64,000 bases of DNA from Nomia melanderi (taxonomy: Eukaryota > Arthropoda > Insecta > Hymenoptera > Halictidae). The DNA lies in contig NC_135009.1 of assembly GCF_051020985.1 (NCBI RefSeq), forward strand, positions 10,424,606 through 10,488,605, read 5' to 3'. This document shows, piece by piece, positions 12,001 through 27,000 of this stretch (within the stretch, counting starts at the first letter, position 1; each line of letters starts with the position of its first letter). The notes below the pieces were generated by a model. It was not told where the DNA came from, did not search any database, and was given only the letters and a program-made list of their open reading frames with translations. The position numbers were made by a program, and so were the translations under genes.

Positions 12001-15000
12001 GGCCGACTTTTTTCCCTGACCGGCTGCTGCTGACTTGACGGAGCAGGCTCGTACGCGGTCGGCTGTATAGCGTTGTAGGTCTCGCTTAGGTTACTGTTGA
12101 GAGTAAACATAATGTTGTAAGACCGATAAGTTTTGTATCAATCCACGGAGTAATGATATATTTATTACATATTGTTCCTGAAGGTATTCGTTGATTCAGG
12201 CTGAGTATATATCTTAGCCGTGTACTGAAGATTCTGTATAGTGTTCGCTTGGTCGTTCTGAGGCAATGCCGACTGCGGGGCTTGCCCGTTCTTCACCACC
12301 GATTCTTGGGCCAGCTCGTTCATCTGATTCATGGGAGTCATTAAGTCCAGAACGGGATAGCTCGAATTCAGCGTGCTGTTACGAAACATATCGTCTTCCT
12401 CCGGCACCGGAGGTAATTTCGAATTTAAGAATTCTAAAATAAAACCGATCGATTATCAGCCATTGTTCCTTGCGTCTTCGGGTCAAGTTGATCGCGTTCG
12501 CTCACCTTGCAACGGTTCCAGAGTGTCCATAAAATCGTCTAAATTCGGTTGGAGCGGGCCCAGGCTGGGCTGTATGAAATCTGCCAGACTAGCCCCGCGC
12601 GCTGTAATTTTTAATAATTATTGTTATAATATAATATAATTGAACTTTTGCACGGTAAAATGAAGTGAAAACCAACTATTTTACCACTTAAACAATAAAG
12701 TTGTCTACAAATTGAAATTCTACGTATGTAAGTCTATTTTATTTTTCATTCGATGAACACTCGGTATTGATTATTCGCTTCAATCCATTTTACAGTTTAC
12801 GTCACAGTGAACTCGCGGTGCGAACTTGAATTAAACAGTTACCAATTTCTCTCGGATCGGGAAAGTATATTGGTTGATTCGAACTGATTGTTGAGAATAA
12901 CGTATCAGTCATAAGCTCCATGTAATCCTCATCAACCATCATACTCTCTCCACCTGGAGTCCCACTGGTCCCTCCATGTGTGTTGCCAGTACCTGTTCCG
13001 TAATTCCCGGCTGTTCCTAATCCGTTGTCCCAATCTAACACATCCATCGATTCCATCTGAAACAACGGCGTGCTCTACTATGAATAAGAAGTGCCAGCAA
13101 TCTCTCTCCATTAAACAGATAAAAAGAATCTTTCCATCCTGCCATTATCAATCGGAACATTGCTTCTCGAGGTTCAATCGGTTACAGAGGAATCAGTCGA
13201 CCCCGGCATTTTCGATGTAACATCATTTTCAGGCTCCTCGGTCTCTTCTCGAGCATTACGTAAAATGATAAAGACTGTTCGAAGAAAAATATCAGAAAAA
13301 TTCCAAGTTACTCCGCGCTCGGATTTGATATTCAGGATTGATCGTGGCAAGGTTAAAGACGTCGAAAAGAATTTCTTTCGTGCATGCGTGCTATGTAAAG
13401 GGTGGAATACCATCTCGGTGCCATCCTTGTTCGTCCAACCAAGGATCTTGTTCCGGTAGAACATTCGCCATTTCTTGTACTCCGCAGTAACCGCAGCAAG
13501 TTTTCGCTTCCAGTATTTGCCTTCTAAGACCACCGCCTGATAAGAGATACGGCCCTTGTAATTTATGTACTACTGGACGCCGAAACGACGCTTAGCTTGC
13601 GTAATCAAGGATGCCTATCGCTTCCTTGTCCGTGCTCGAATCTCATTCGCTTATAGACTCTCAGCATCGCGTGAAATCTTATTGATATCGTATACAGGAA
13701 GTCTAATAATCTATCGAGTAACATTCGTTTAACTGATAGAAACGCAGGACAACTGGACTATCGCTTTCTTCACGGGCTTTCAAATGAAAATTCGATATTA
13801 CTAAACAAAACAAAATGGCGCCTGCCACACGGCAAATACTTTAAGACGCTCTGTGCAAGTCCGTAAATTTAGCATACCGGTGAAAAAGCTACAATACAGA
13901 TGCTTGATAAACATACCTCGGGTTTATTATGAGTGTCAACATCCAACGGGGATGCGAACTGGCACACCAACGTGTTCTGCTTCAGTATAACTGAAACGAC
14001 ACGAAATCATATGGTCATCTTCGAGCCTTCCAAACCGCGATTCGATCAACGGAGCAATTACGATCGAAATTACGATTAAACGACGCGTGCATCGATTTAT
14101 AGGAACCCTGTGGATTATCCTGTAAAATCCACACGATTCTACGGGAATATGGAAAGAAACGAATCGATCTTCTCGAGATTTTGATTTCTATCGAATCCTA
14201 CTATTGAAGGTTCACATTTACGAGTGTAACAACGTGATAAATTGAACGGTAGGAAATTCAGCATTCTCATAATGTTGCAAATGATTACTTCACGGAAACA
14301 GAAACGATTGGTACATACGAACCGGGTCGGCGTACGGAATCTTGGGATCGGAACGGAACAATTCAAAGATACGGCGCAGTTAGCTTCCCCTTAGCCTAAG
14401 TCCATCTTTCACGTAGTCGGTATAACGGAGCGGAGATGCGGCCGTCCCGATGCCGACCTTCCGGCGACGCATTTTGCAGCATTAATCGCGGAATAATTAC
14501 ACAGACAGCCGAGAATTGTAGTAGTCGTCTTGAAGCTGATCTGATCGAGCTCCCGAAACACTCAGTTCGACCTCCCTTCGTTCGACACCCTCCTTTTCCT
14601 ACGATCCTACCGCGTGCGATGTGCGTCTTCTCTCGAGAAACCAAGCTGGACGCGATTTAGAAAAGAAAGAAAGTGGTCCTGGAGAATGTTTACGAATCAA
14701 TAATGTGGAACAGAATTTCTATCGGTAGCAGATCACGTGGACGATATTGTAGAATGAAAAGATTTAGAGATTCCAGCAGGTTTCGTTAATTGTGAAATTA
14801 TTAACAGTTCTCCCCAATTAAAAAATATCAAATTCAATCCAATTGGATGTTAAATATCTTTTCTCCGCTCAGTGTCTATATACATATAACTCGCTTTGAG
14901 CACAATAAATGAATAGATACAATTTCTAAGAAACGTAAGCAAAATTTCCAAAGTGTATTTCCTTAAGAACGAGTAATCGTTTGAAAAATGTTCATTCCAC

Positions 15001-18000
15001 ATTTTTGATTCGTATCGTGTATAACAATGCCTCGTCTCGATCGATCACGAAATATCGTATACACAACCCTGAAACTTCGTTTCCGATTTTTGTTTAACAC
15101 GTTGAATGCCATAAAACGATGATTATTTCAACACACTTCTATATTATAATTAATGCTACCTAATGCGGTCACCTTCGGCTAGATGAACGTGCAGTGACAA
15201 TAAGCAATTCAATCGAATGATTTAATATCAGATTATTTCCATTTTGCGTATTTTGCTCTATGAAATCGTGCGGCATTCGACGCGTTAAACATCGCCGTCA
15301 ATGAGAAATTCACAAAATGTTTCTCGATTATCGAACGGTTCATCTCGCTGGTACGTTTCCTACGATAGGCCGAAGACCGATAGACGGCGGCTCGTTATCG
15401 TCGAATATCCGTGATCGGAAACGCTCCCGCTCGCAAACGCGGCAAGGGTCGGGGGTCTCGTGTCAACGAACGTGTAACACGTGAGAAAAATTACACGCGT
15501 TTTTTCCTCGTGTTTCTCCGCGGTGTTTTACGTAATCCCGTTGAAAACGCGCACGGGCCACTCGAGCAACGGACGTAGGTGTTACGTCGTTATACAACTC
15601 GCGCGCGAGCCAATATCAACCGCGACCGCCCGGCTATTTACAATCGAACCTGCCCTTTATCAGAATCTCTGGAACGGACGATGAAGCGTTCCATTGACGG
15701 GCTTGCAGATGGAAAAATATTTGTTCCCTAAGAAACGAAACTCGGCCGGATATCGTGAAAATAGAATGAAAGCACGTGTCCAAGATCGACGAAGGAGGAA
15801 CGAGCGAATTATCTAGACGGAAAGCTCAACGCATTGCTCTCGACACGAGTCGCCAATAAAACCGATACAACGAAATTGTAAAATCTGACGTTCAATATTA
15901 AACATTACATAATGCATCAACGAAACATTGAAATGAAGTATTCCTATCCTACGATTTTGGAGTTTTCCGTGTTGTCGACTTTGAAACCCGTGATTCATGC
16001 GTTATCGGCAGGCAAGGAATATTTACAACGGGAGAATCTGCCGAGCGCGAACAGCCGAGTGACTCGAACGACGCGTCTCGAATAAGAGTATCAAATAATA
16101 TCCCGAAACGAGAGAAAAACAATCGGCTTTTCAACCGTCACTCCCGGCGATCGCACGCGAGACCTTTACAAGCTGCTCCTATTTGTCATTTGCCGCTCGA
16201 ACGAGATTGTTGGCCGTCCCGGCGTCGGACAGGAGACACGCGCGTCGCAAAAATAACGTTCTGGCAGCGGTCTGATCGAAATGTCAGTGAACGAGCCCGC
16301 GATTGCACAATGGGCATCGGCGATCGTTTTATTTAAGAGTCTCGCACTTTTTTTCAGGGGAACAGATATCTCTCCGCGCGGAGCGACGCAGCGTCCGCGG
16401 CTCTCTCTCCTCGGTTTAATCTTTCCCCGGCGGCGACACGGTAAACAACGCACCCGCGCGCGTCAGATCGTTCCGCGGACTTACTACTTCTTCGACCTGA
16501 ACCCTCGACGCAACGATCCTAGCCCTCGCCGGAGATTCACATCGACTTTCCGACACGGAACCGAACGATCCGCCGATTTCGATCGAAAGAGAAAGAGAAA
16601 GGACGAGGATAGGCTCGCAGTCGTTCGCGTCTCGCGGCAGGTAGTCGGACGAAGGGTCGAAGTAGAGGAGGATCGTCGATCACTGATGCCGCGGATCACG
16701 GAGACGCGGTTTTCGCGAAACTGAGTGCGATCGGATCCGCGCCGAAGAAAATCGCAGTGAAACCGTGCAGCGTACTGGCGGGGATTCTTTGTCACTGTCG
16801 CGTCACGTGCAAGATATTTCTTTATCTCGTGGAACTACGACGCGTGTGCCTATCGTATCGCCTTATTTTCGCGCGGCGGATATCTTGAATCAATTTAATT
16901 TGGCTTTAGATTACGGGGCTTTTATCGCGGCACCTTTGTTTTTTTCGATCGTCGCTCGATGGAAAAGTCGGCTGTCTGTCGGCCGCGCACGGACATACAG
17001 AGATCTCGATAAATATTCGAAACGAGACCAGCCGGAAGTCTCGGCGGAGGAACGAGACAGTGGCCGATCGGGCGGGATCGTGGAAACAGAGGAAACCGGG
17101 AGGACGTTTCGAAAGAATTTTCCCCGCGTTACGAAATGCTACCGTTATCAGCGTCTCTCCTTCTCGCTTCTTTTTTCTTCAGTTTCATAATCGTTAATTC
17201 ATGTGCCGCTCGATTGGGAAACTTTTGCGCTTGATACGTGAAACGAGTTAAGGATATTGGGACTATAAATAAAGCGACGCTTAAATATAGAAATCTCTCG
17301 AAGCGCTTCCGTCAAGAGAGATGACTCAAAGCGATTCCCGTCGGACGTGAAAGCATTAAGACGGACGACGGTTTTTCAACGGGAAAGAAAGTATGCGCGA
17401 GGAAATTGATGCGAGGCGTCTCGAAAGACTTCTTTCACCGTGTTCCTTTCCGTTCGACGTGATCGTTCGATCATACCGGCCCGACGCGAAGCCGAAGCAA
17501 TAAGAATATAAGCTCTTTGTTAACGTCGCGAAGATGATAGGATCAAGAGAGTGCTTCATTTGAATTTATACAACGTACTAATCCTTTTTGTTCGAACAGT
17601 ATAGCTGGAAGTAGTTCGCAACGGCGGTGGGGAGATTATAGTTACCTTTTATAGTGTTTTACAAGATCGTAATGAAAAATAGTAACTGAAACTTCATTGA
17701 CTAAGCTTGTCTTCCATGTTTATTTCTCTAACTATATTGCATTTTTGTTTATACCAATTTTCATCGTGACAAGAATCATTGAAACGTTCTTCCAACCGCT
17801 GTTTCCAACTTCTTTCATTCGCGCTAAAGTTTTTCTATAAAGTTATAAGCTTCTCTAACGGTTTCTTTAAAAAGTTTCCATCCAAGTTTAGAAGGACGCG
17901 GAAGAAAATTGAAACGACTGATTCCTAGAAGTCAGGCCGGAATGTTCGGTGAACCGGATCGGTCGATCAACGATATAACCCTCGAACCGCGAGCGTTCGC

Positions 18001-21000
18001 CGTGACAGCTCATCCGAGGATAGAGAAGCTCTCCAAGGAACGGGAAAAACAAAAAGAAGAGCAGCGTTATCGGGTAGGCCGGGTTATCGCGCGGAATGAT
18101 TGTTAAAGGTCATCAAAATTAGCCACCCGACAGCGTCCGTCTCACGGTCTCGCCAGTATTTCCGGTTGACGCGCGGACACCCGCCGCCATTTTCACTCGG
18201 GACAATTACAGGATTGTCTGTTGAACAAACACGGCTTGGACAATAATGATGGCGGACGTTTGTTGTTAAACGGGTCCAAGATATTCGCTTGGCATTCCTG
18301 AAGCAAAACGGTCGATCCTCTAATTTTCAGTTGTTGTCCAAAAAGTCTTGTCGTCCTGCTTAACGAAACGCAAGGACCAGTTCCAGTTTACAAAATGGTG
18401 GTTGGCTAATATCAGAACTACCCAGCAATTAGGATGATTTGCATAGAATTTGCCATAAAAGCTAGAGGAGTGTATGAGTCACTTTGACTCATCTGGTAGT
18501 TCTAGCGTTAAACTGTACACTGCTGACTTTCTTCGACTTCCTGAAACGTTTCAGTGCGTTTATTCGCTTGTTTCTAGTGTTTATTGTATACTGACGTCAT
18601 GTCGAAAACAATACGAGAAGACTTTTTGTCCAACCTAATCATCGTTCGATCGCGTCTTCGGACGATCACATGGAGCGGTTCCTTACACTGCATGTGCCAG
18701 CACCTCCAGATCACGTTGTTCATCCTGATCTTGTCCTTCCATCTCAGCCTGATCCCTTTGAACCGATTCCACTTGGGCGATGTCAATTTCTGTCTGGAAC
18801 AAATTCAAATGCCCATACGTCATACCTACTGTAAAAGTAGCCTAGAGCCGGTCGATCGGCTCGAGGGATCGATGAATAATTCAGCGTACCGGGAGTTCGG
18901 CACCCTAAACTGGCGCGAACGAATTGGTTGTCCGGGTCAAATGTAAAGTTGCGAAGATTTCACCGGGTCTGCTATCTTCGGCGACGGTTCACGTATACCG
19001 CGGATTAATTCGGCTTCATTAAATTTATACCGCGTTATCGTAAACTCGGGTGCAGCCCGCATATTTCTGCCTCGAACAAGGATCCTCGATCGTGCCTGCG
19101 CAAGGGGCTCGTTTTTAGAATGTCCTGAATGTTATTCGACGTCTTTTATCTTATCTAGTTTCTTAATTGAATAGCTTTCGCTCATTGTTTGCGAATAATC
19201 GTGAAAGTGGGCGAGCAGACAGGGACGCATTGTTATTTTCTATGCAGTGGGGTCTGATTGAAATTACCGACAACTATTCAACAACGTCAGATTTGACCCA
19301 CGACAGTTTTAATCGACATTCCCCGCGTGGTTACAACGTAATGAATAAATCTCTAGGTACTATCGTCGGTTAATATCGTTGCCGATGAAGAGTGCTTGTC
19401 GTCGGTGGAGCCTGCGTCGGTGATTTCAAACCGAGTCCGGCGAGTAGAAAACAATGTTGGATAACCAGTCAGTATTTGAGTTGATATTCACTGAAGATAA
19501 GAATTCCTACAAAGCAAATTACTCATAGCAACGCTGACATTTGGTTGTTTGAACCTTGGCAACTGAATCATGTAGGTGCCAGCTACTGCACTGAATCATC
19601 CCATACCTCGAACCTTATTTAACACATTACCCAAGAATTGAAGAGATCTCCAATTTCTCTCGACAACGCATTGTCTTATGATGTCTTTATTTCCTTTTGT
19701 TTCTTACTTTTTTTATAGCCAAGTTATAGAATATAAAGAGTCACTATTCAATCGTTATTTATTGTTTACAACCTTTGCTGTGCTTCGTGAATGTTTTCAT
19801 TTGAAACGATTATCACACACTCGCAAAAAATTTGTTAACACGTTAAACCCCATCACCGGGGGTCACCGGTGACCCCCAACCAAATCGAATTACTGTAGTC
19901 CACTCAATTAAATGATGATTATTTGGAAATATTTCTATATTATAAATAATACTTCCTAATACGGTGACATTCAGCCACATGAACGTGCAATAATAATAAT
20001 GCAATTCAATCAAATGATTTAATATTATATTTTTTCATTTTGTGTATTCTGCTGGATGAAAAGCGGCATTCAACGTGTTAAAGTTAAACGTCAATGTGCA
20101 GGTTTGAACTGCGATCGTTAACAGTTCAGTTGAGACCAAGAAAACACTGTAAGCAATAAGTATTCTTTATCGTGTATCAACGACTATTCTCGTTTCCGTC
20201 ATAACAACGGTACTGTGTTCAAAAATTGAATATTCATAAACCATTATCGAATTGATTTTCGTGGTATCTATTCAAGTATCCAACAACGATGACTAGGTTT
20301 CTTTTTGCATCGCTTCGAAGCTCTAACTTCTAAGTGCACGGAAGAAAAGGAAGAAGGACGAGCCTTTATTTTTGTACAACGAGAGCGAGGCTGTTCGGAA
20401 TAACACGAAAACGAGAGCATTAATTTCGAGGAGCGGTGAACGCGGTGCAAATGCGCCGGCCGTACAGGCGGACAGAATTATCAACTGAAGTAGTTCGCGG
20501 AAGTTGTTAGTCGAACCATCGTGTCACTATAAACGGCTCAGAGCTTAATCCGACGGAGCTTTCGCGCGAGTCCGATAGATTTCAGACCGACCGGGAAAGT
20601 TAATCCCGGTTTATCGGAATTATTCGAGCGACGCGTTTCTCCATGGAACTGGAAACCAATTAAATGAGATATCTATCGATCAAAACATAGGATAGGCGTT
20701 CTTTAATCCACAAAGCGCTTTCCCAGTTTCGAACGTTCAGAAAACAACTCGGAGAAACGATTTCGGAGAGGCGTGACGGCGAATCGGGAGATTGGAATCT
20801 TGAGAACTGGACATTTTACTCGTTGTAAAATTGAAACTGAAAGTAGAAGGATTAAGAGAGACTCTCAGTTCGGGGAAACTACAGCTATGGATTTATCATC
20901 GGCAGTCGTTCGGAAGCCGTGTTTACTCGACCGAGGCAAACACTTAGCCGTGTTTATTCGGCCGAGCCGAGCCCGCGTGTTCTAAATCGAACACGATTGT

Positions 21001-24000
21001 TGGGAAGTCCGGACACTAGAGTCGGGTAAAGTGTGATCTGTTTGCACATTGAAACTGATAATTGAAGTGAAATTTTTATTCGATTACGCGCTATTATTTA
21101 CGACTATTCGTTGGGATTTATCTGAGTTTTAAGTGTGGATCGGTGGCCTTTGAATTCGAATCTTCAAAAGTATAATTAGAAAACCGGAGTTACGATAGGG
21201 AATTGTTTTTCGAACGAATGTTATAAATAACACCGCAATTTGCATATTTTACATATCTTTCGCGTTCCGTGCATTCTGTGCGATTCAGCGGTTCGAAGTT
21301 TCCAGTAATGACCGGAATTCCGCTTATCTTTCATTTTTGACACTTAGATCACGTTTTACCCAGGATCGTTCGATTTTTCCCGTCGAACACCGGTTACCGA
21401 TAGGCGATCGGTGGCGCGAGCGAACGCGAGATGTGCTCCCGTTATCAGCCGTCCACCGATACGTCATCTCCGATCGGATAGTCAACAACTGTGGAACACC
21501 AATAGGAAAGATTTCCAGTGGCTCGCGTTTCACGTTGCTAGGGACGCCTGCGATCTCCTTGGCATTAGACCCTGGCTACCCGAGTACGGTGCCTAGCATT
21601 TTCATTTTTCACTCGTGCACGATTAGATAACGGCACCAAAGAAATATGGCCGGGACGATATGTGCCGGGTGACACCGTTTTATGGGAATATCCACGTAAA
21701 CGCGGGCTCGTAAAACTAAATCGTGCTCGTAAAAGCAATTCGTTTAATGATTCGATAAAGTATTCGTGGCTTATCGGAGACGAAACGACAGTTTCAGTTG
21801 AAAAGGGCGGAGAGGATCTTGTTAAACGAATAATTAGAAAACGTTCGTTCCTCTCCTGCCAACGGTTAGAAGCTACTAAACGATTCGTTATCGATCGATC
21901 TCGAAAACGATCGGAGCGTTTCGAATAAGCAAACAAGTGTGCGCGCGTCTCATCCTCGATTTCTCAAGAAGCAACGGGTCTTATCGGTGCTTCTAAATTC
22001 GTCAATAAAGGGAAGAAAACGAAAGAGAAAAGAATCATTGAAGACGAGGCTTCCAGAAACTGGATCGCCATCGGATCAATCTCTTATCAGCCAAGGATCC
22101 CTGACCTGGAATTATCGAAAACCAAGCGGACTCGACCGCTTCGAAGCGGCGTTCGATCTTGGCCTTGTCCCCGGCCAATTTTAAGATGAAACTGGCGCGC
22201 GTGTGGCAATTAAAACGTCGTGAAAAAAACAACGGTCTCGGTTTCCACGAGATCGACGGCGCTTATCGCGCGCGGTATCAGCAGCCCGCGTTCTACCCGC
22301 TGATCGCCCGCTATTATCTGCCATTAATAAAACAATTAAGGAGTTTATCGCAGGCGAGGCGATTAGGCACGGTTTTGAGAGAAATATTCCTGGCAAACTC
22401 TCGAAAGTAGGCAGAGTAATCACGAGTCACGCGGGGATTTACGGTTTAACCGGTGCCAAGACGCGCCTCTTTCCCGGCCAACCGAGCGAGTAGATTTTCT
22501 CGATCAATTAGCCTGGGACGGCGGATCTGGTTATCAGATAACGCCGTTTGCTTGCCCGCGGCACGATCGACGGCGATTTATGTATCTCGCGGCGGAGGCG
22601 TTCCCGTCGTTCCACCACGATTATCCTCCCTCCCCCCTCCTGTCGCTATCTAGACCTGTTGCTTTTTCTCGCCACCACTTTCCCGGCGAGTTTCTCGGAT
22701 CCCCGCGCTTTCTGGAATATGCGTTTCGCAAACCGGCGCAATCGCGTCACGTCTCCCACTGCGTAGCAATGTACGACTAATCGACTAATGATTCGATGAC
22801 ACAAGCTACGCGCTAGGATTTTCCGTTGAACGTTTTTTGGAATCGGTCGTCCAGTGTTTCACTCTGCTGAGAGGGAAAACGTTTGAATATAGAGATTAGT
22901 TAATGCTGCGGCAGGAAGTTCTTGGATAGCTTATATTCCCTGAATGTTACAAACATTAACGCGTTCGCCGCCATCAGGATTACGAGCGATTTAAACAAGT
23001 AATACCTATTCCTTCGTAACAAAGGCGAATGGTATTAGAAATAATTATTAATCGTTTCATATCACAGCATTCATACTACGCTATTTACTATTTTACAGTT
23101 AGACCGTAAAACGCGTGTGGCGCTAGTTTACAAGCTGAACAATTTTCTGCCTTCGTAATACCCACGGAACAGACACTTTCGTCTAGTTCTGGGAAAGCTA
23201 TCGCGTCATTTCCGTCGAGGCTCTCCCGATAAAAGAAACGAACGGCCACGTGCGAGTGTACGTAAAAACGAGGATTTGCATAAGCACCAGCAGCGGTATC
23301 GGTGTTCCATTACTTTCATGGCCTATCAGTGGTCTCGACGGTGAAGTACATCGAAGAAAAATCGGTTGAAAACGAGAATTCGACGGTAGGAACTAACAAA
23401 CTGAGAGACGAGAAAGAGATAAGAAAGAAACATAGGATAAACAGATAAATAAAGAGAAGAGACAGAAGAAAAACGGAGAGAGGACAACGGGGATAAAGTA
23501 GCAGCGCGACGATAAGATGTCGAGGTAACGAGAAAGAGCGAGATGGAAAGAGACCGTCGAGGAAAAGCTTCGTGTTCGGCGAAGAAGATATCACGGAAAC
23601 GACGAACGAGGAAAAACGGAGGATAAACGGGGGAAAAACGGTCCGGGACACGATCGCGCGTCGCTCGCATGCAGCCGAGGATCTATGATTGTGCGCGCGT
23701 CCGATGACGCAGTGGCCTTGCATGATAAAAGACACGTTGTGGGACACGGACAGAGAGACGAACACGGCGCGATCATCGCACTCAGAGACAACACCAGAGG
23801 CCTTTACGATAATTTAGCTCGATTCGCTTTTTCGTGTGGCGTGCGCGTCCCGCACGAGACCGGAATCCCTGGATCATCCGGAAGCTTCGTCTTCGAAATA
23901 AACTTGGTGAACCTTTTTAGTTGATCTCGCGACTTCAACTGGAATTCAATTGATAAGAAACTCTATTCTCGATGCTTGAGTTATCTGAACGAGCACAAGG

Positions 24001-27000
24001 GTTTATTGAGAGAATCTCTGCGTGGTTCTGTTCGTGTTTCAGCGTTCGGGGAACGGCGAACGATAACTCGAAGGAGGACAGCTCGATTCCTACATGCGAT
24101 CGTCTTTGTTGATCTTTGTTCTGTTCGATGCTTTTGTTTCCAAGTTTTCCACCCGTTGTTTAGTCCTTTTGCCTCGAGGATCAAGCGTATTCATGAAAAA
24201 TTGCGATAATTGAACGGAATGAGCAGAATTAAATTCAATTCTATCGCTCCATCTGCCGCTGCAGACCGCGGACACACGAACGCATCGTGCGGTTTGTAAT
24301 CGAGACACCGAACGCGTTAATACGGTTACATTATTCTTGAAAAGGGGGCAAAACGAAGCGGCTCGAGCAAGTGAAACCGCCTATTTTCAAGGAGAAATTT
24401 CTCGTTAACTCTGCGGTGCGGGTTCCGATTAATTCGATACGTATGAAGGATGGGGCGATCGAACGGCCATCGAACGTATCCGAAATGGGATTTCCATTTT
24501 TTGTCGAATGTTATCGGGATAGACAGCATCGACGCATAAGGATGATAGCGATCGGAAATCGTTGATCGAAACAAAGTCTGTGGAAAATATTCCTTTTTAT
24601 CTGGTTTACGGAGCAGATCCTCTGGCGACAGCGGGCGTAGTAGAAATGACTCCGCGGAACGTTCACAAGAGACTGGGATTATTCGTGCTCTGTCGTAACA
24701 ACGTGGTCGTAGCTATTATCAAGTTAAACAAAGAATCAAACGGCATTAACTGCGGCTCAACAAGTGTCGCTATAATGTATGCGTTGCCGTTTTACGGCGG
24801 ACGAATTAAGTTCGCGGCGACGCGACGCGCGAACGTTCCGCAACAGGGAGAGCCGAACCGCTCGCTCCCCCGGAGAAATCTATATGATACACGGTGTGCA
24901 CAGATCGCGAAGTCATTGGGCGTTCGAAACGCTCGTGTTTACCCGCTTGTTGAGGTCAGTTGCAATTAACATAGGAGATATCATCGTCTGAATACATGTA
25001 ACCGTGATTAGTTTCTTCTGAGCGTGGAAAACTATTCGATTTTGTCGATAAAACTGACCCCTCGATTCAATGTTAACGCATCGACCGTTACGAGGATCTT
25101 ATATAATGTTCCTCTTTCGTCACGTAAATCGAGATTACCCGGAATCTGTCATCGGGAATTCAGGTGAACCTCGTTTTGTTAATCGAGAATTCGAAACGCA
25201 GAGCGAAAGATACGATCGAATTCGAGGGAAACGCTTGATTCGCCGTGTTTTGCACGATTGACGTGTACTGTAAACACACAAACACCGGTGGACTGATAAT
25301 GAGATCCCCATTAGGTTTACTTTAAGACGGAATCGCGCCTGATACAGTCGATCGTCGGCTGCGACGGCAATTAATGTGCATTTAATATTGCGTACGATCA
25401 TCACGTTCTCGTAATTGCAATCTTACGAAATCGTCCATCGTGTCGTCCGCGACGGAGCACCGGAAAACAGTCAACGGAGGTATACTCGGCGCATGCTCTT
25501 CGAGTTACAGTTACTCGGTAAACGAACGAGCATGCGAGCAAGCGAGCGCAACAGGTGTAGGCAACGGGGAAGCTAATTGGCCGGCCTGTTTTCTAGCAAT
25601 TCGTCGCCTCGTAGGTGGACGGGGAACGGCCACTCGCGAATTTGGATTATTTCGAGATCATCGAGCCTCAATTTTCCGTCACTCTGAAGAGCCCTCCTTA
25701 CGTCAAATGAATTATTGGCCAGACAAGATAACGTTTCGTTTATCGAGTCGATCGCTGACTCGAACAACAGCATTTAAAATCGCGACAGGGATAGGCGTCA
25801 GCCACGCGACTGATCCCAGATCAATTTCAATCGATACGAGCACCAATTATCGGCGTACTCGAGAGAAATCGGAGAAAAAGAAAAATAGGAAGCTCGGAGA
25901 ACTTATCGTTTCGTTTTTCCGACGAGTGTCGTAAATAAAATTTTACGAGGCTGTTGTTCAGGATGATCGCGAAGCGTTGCGTCACCGTGACAATTATATC
26001 CCTCTCTTTCTCTCTCGCTCTTGCTCTCTCTCTCTCTCCTCTCGAGGATAAAAATATATACGCCTTTTCACTTCGCGCGCGTCCAATTGCAGTTCCGACA
26101 TAAATCACCATCAATCGATTAACCCTTTCATCGCGAACGCGGAACAACAATAGCGGAACGTTATCGGCGGAGTTGCGGTATCGGTAAATTTGTTATCCAA
26201 TCCCGATTACCGATTTAAACCTAGCCCCCAAATTTGTTTCTAGCGGAGACATTCGCGGTACAACAATGATAAAATCTTAAACTTTCTTTCGTCAATTACA
26301 ACGGCGACGAAAAATTGGTTCGACCTTGAAGTATTGGAATTTTTCGTGCGCGTATCGGCCGCGGACAAAGGTAGCGTCCAATCTAGCAGATCTTAATTAT
26401 CGGCGACGAGAATCCCGATATTCATCGATCGCCGACAATGCACGTCAACCGGTTTCTACCCAATGGAAAATATTCGTGTGTTTCGCGGGGGCGACGTTCG
26501 ATTACACGCCGATAGGATGACCCGTCGAATTGGGTGGCGTGTTCGCAATCTAAATACGCGGTGTTGCCGTCGTCACGCCCCCGCGCCGACTATCCACCCG
26601 AGAGAAAAGAGGACGAACGGCTCTTCCGAGCTCGGAGCGCGAAATTTCGTTTCAGATAAATAATCCCGGCAAAATATACTTATTTATAACCGTCGGACAG
26701 AGATATTCGGCGTCTGACCGATTCGCCGTTAAAAATACCCGAAGCCGGGGCGTCGGTTGCTGATTAAATTACTGGTTCTGCATGCGGCGAGACTTCGACG
26801 GGTGTCGGCCAGTAATAGGCAGTTGAGTACCGGTTTCGCGGCAATTCGATGCTTTCAATACTGTCAAAATTCAAATCGCTTTGAATAGCTTCCGATACTA
26901 TACTCTAGAGTGTTTTGTAAGTCTTGAACTGGAGCTGAGTCTCTATCTTGTTTGCAATGGGTGCGAGTATGCGAGAATCGAAATTCAGCTTGAATTCAAG

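Larger units (their letters stand above)
13991..18686 (-). other. Mondo intron 2 (about 4.7 kb)
   Basis: Lies between exon 2 (ending at 18687, donor GTAAGG) and exon 3 (starting at 13990, acceptor TTTCAG). Mostly unique GC/CpG-rich sequence with no supported coding region. It contains one TTAA-bounded inverted-repeat element (15094-15288) and a mariner-like inverted-repeat element (18331-18637). Confidence 0.7.

Noticed and set aside
16281..17190. Long Arg-rich plus-strand frames in Mondo intron 2
   Set aside because: CpG-rich intron sequence with overlapping open frames on the other strand and no homology or splice context.
22952..23115. Possible third copy of the TTAA-bounded element (TTAACGCGTTCGCCGCC start)
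   Set aside because: Only the first few bases resemble the terminal repeat; no matching right terminus and no interior similarity.
23316..23765. 149-codon minus-strand frame rich in Ser/Leu/Phe that resembles a membrane protein
   Set aside because: The pattern comes from AGA/GAA-rich low-complexity DNA; adjacent frames look the same and there is no family signature.
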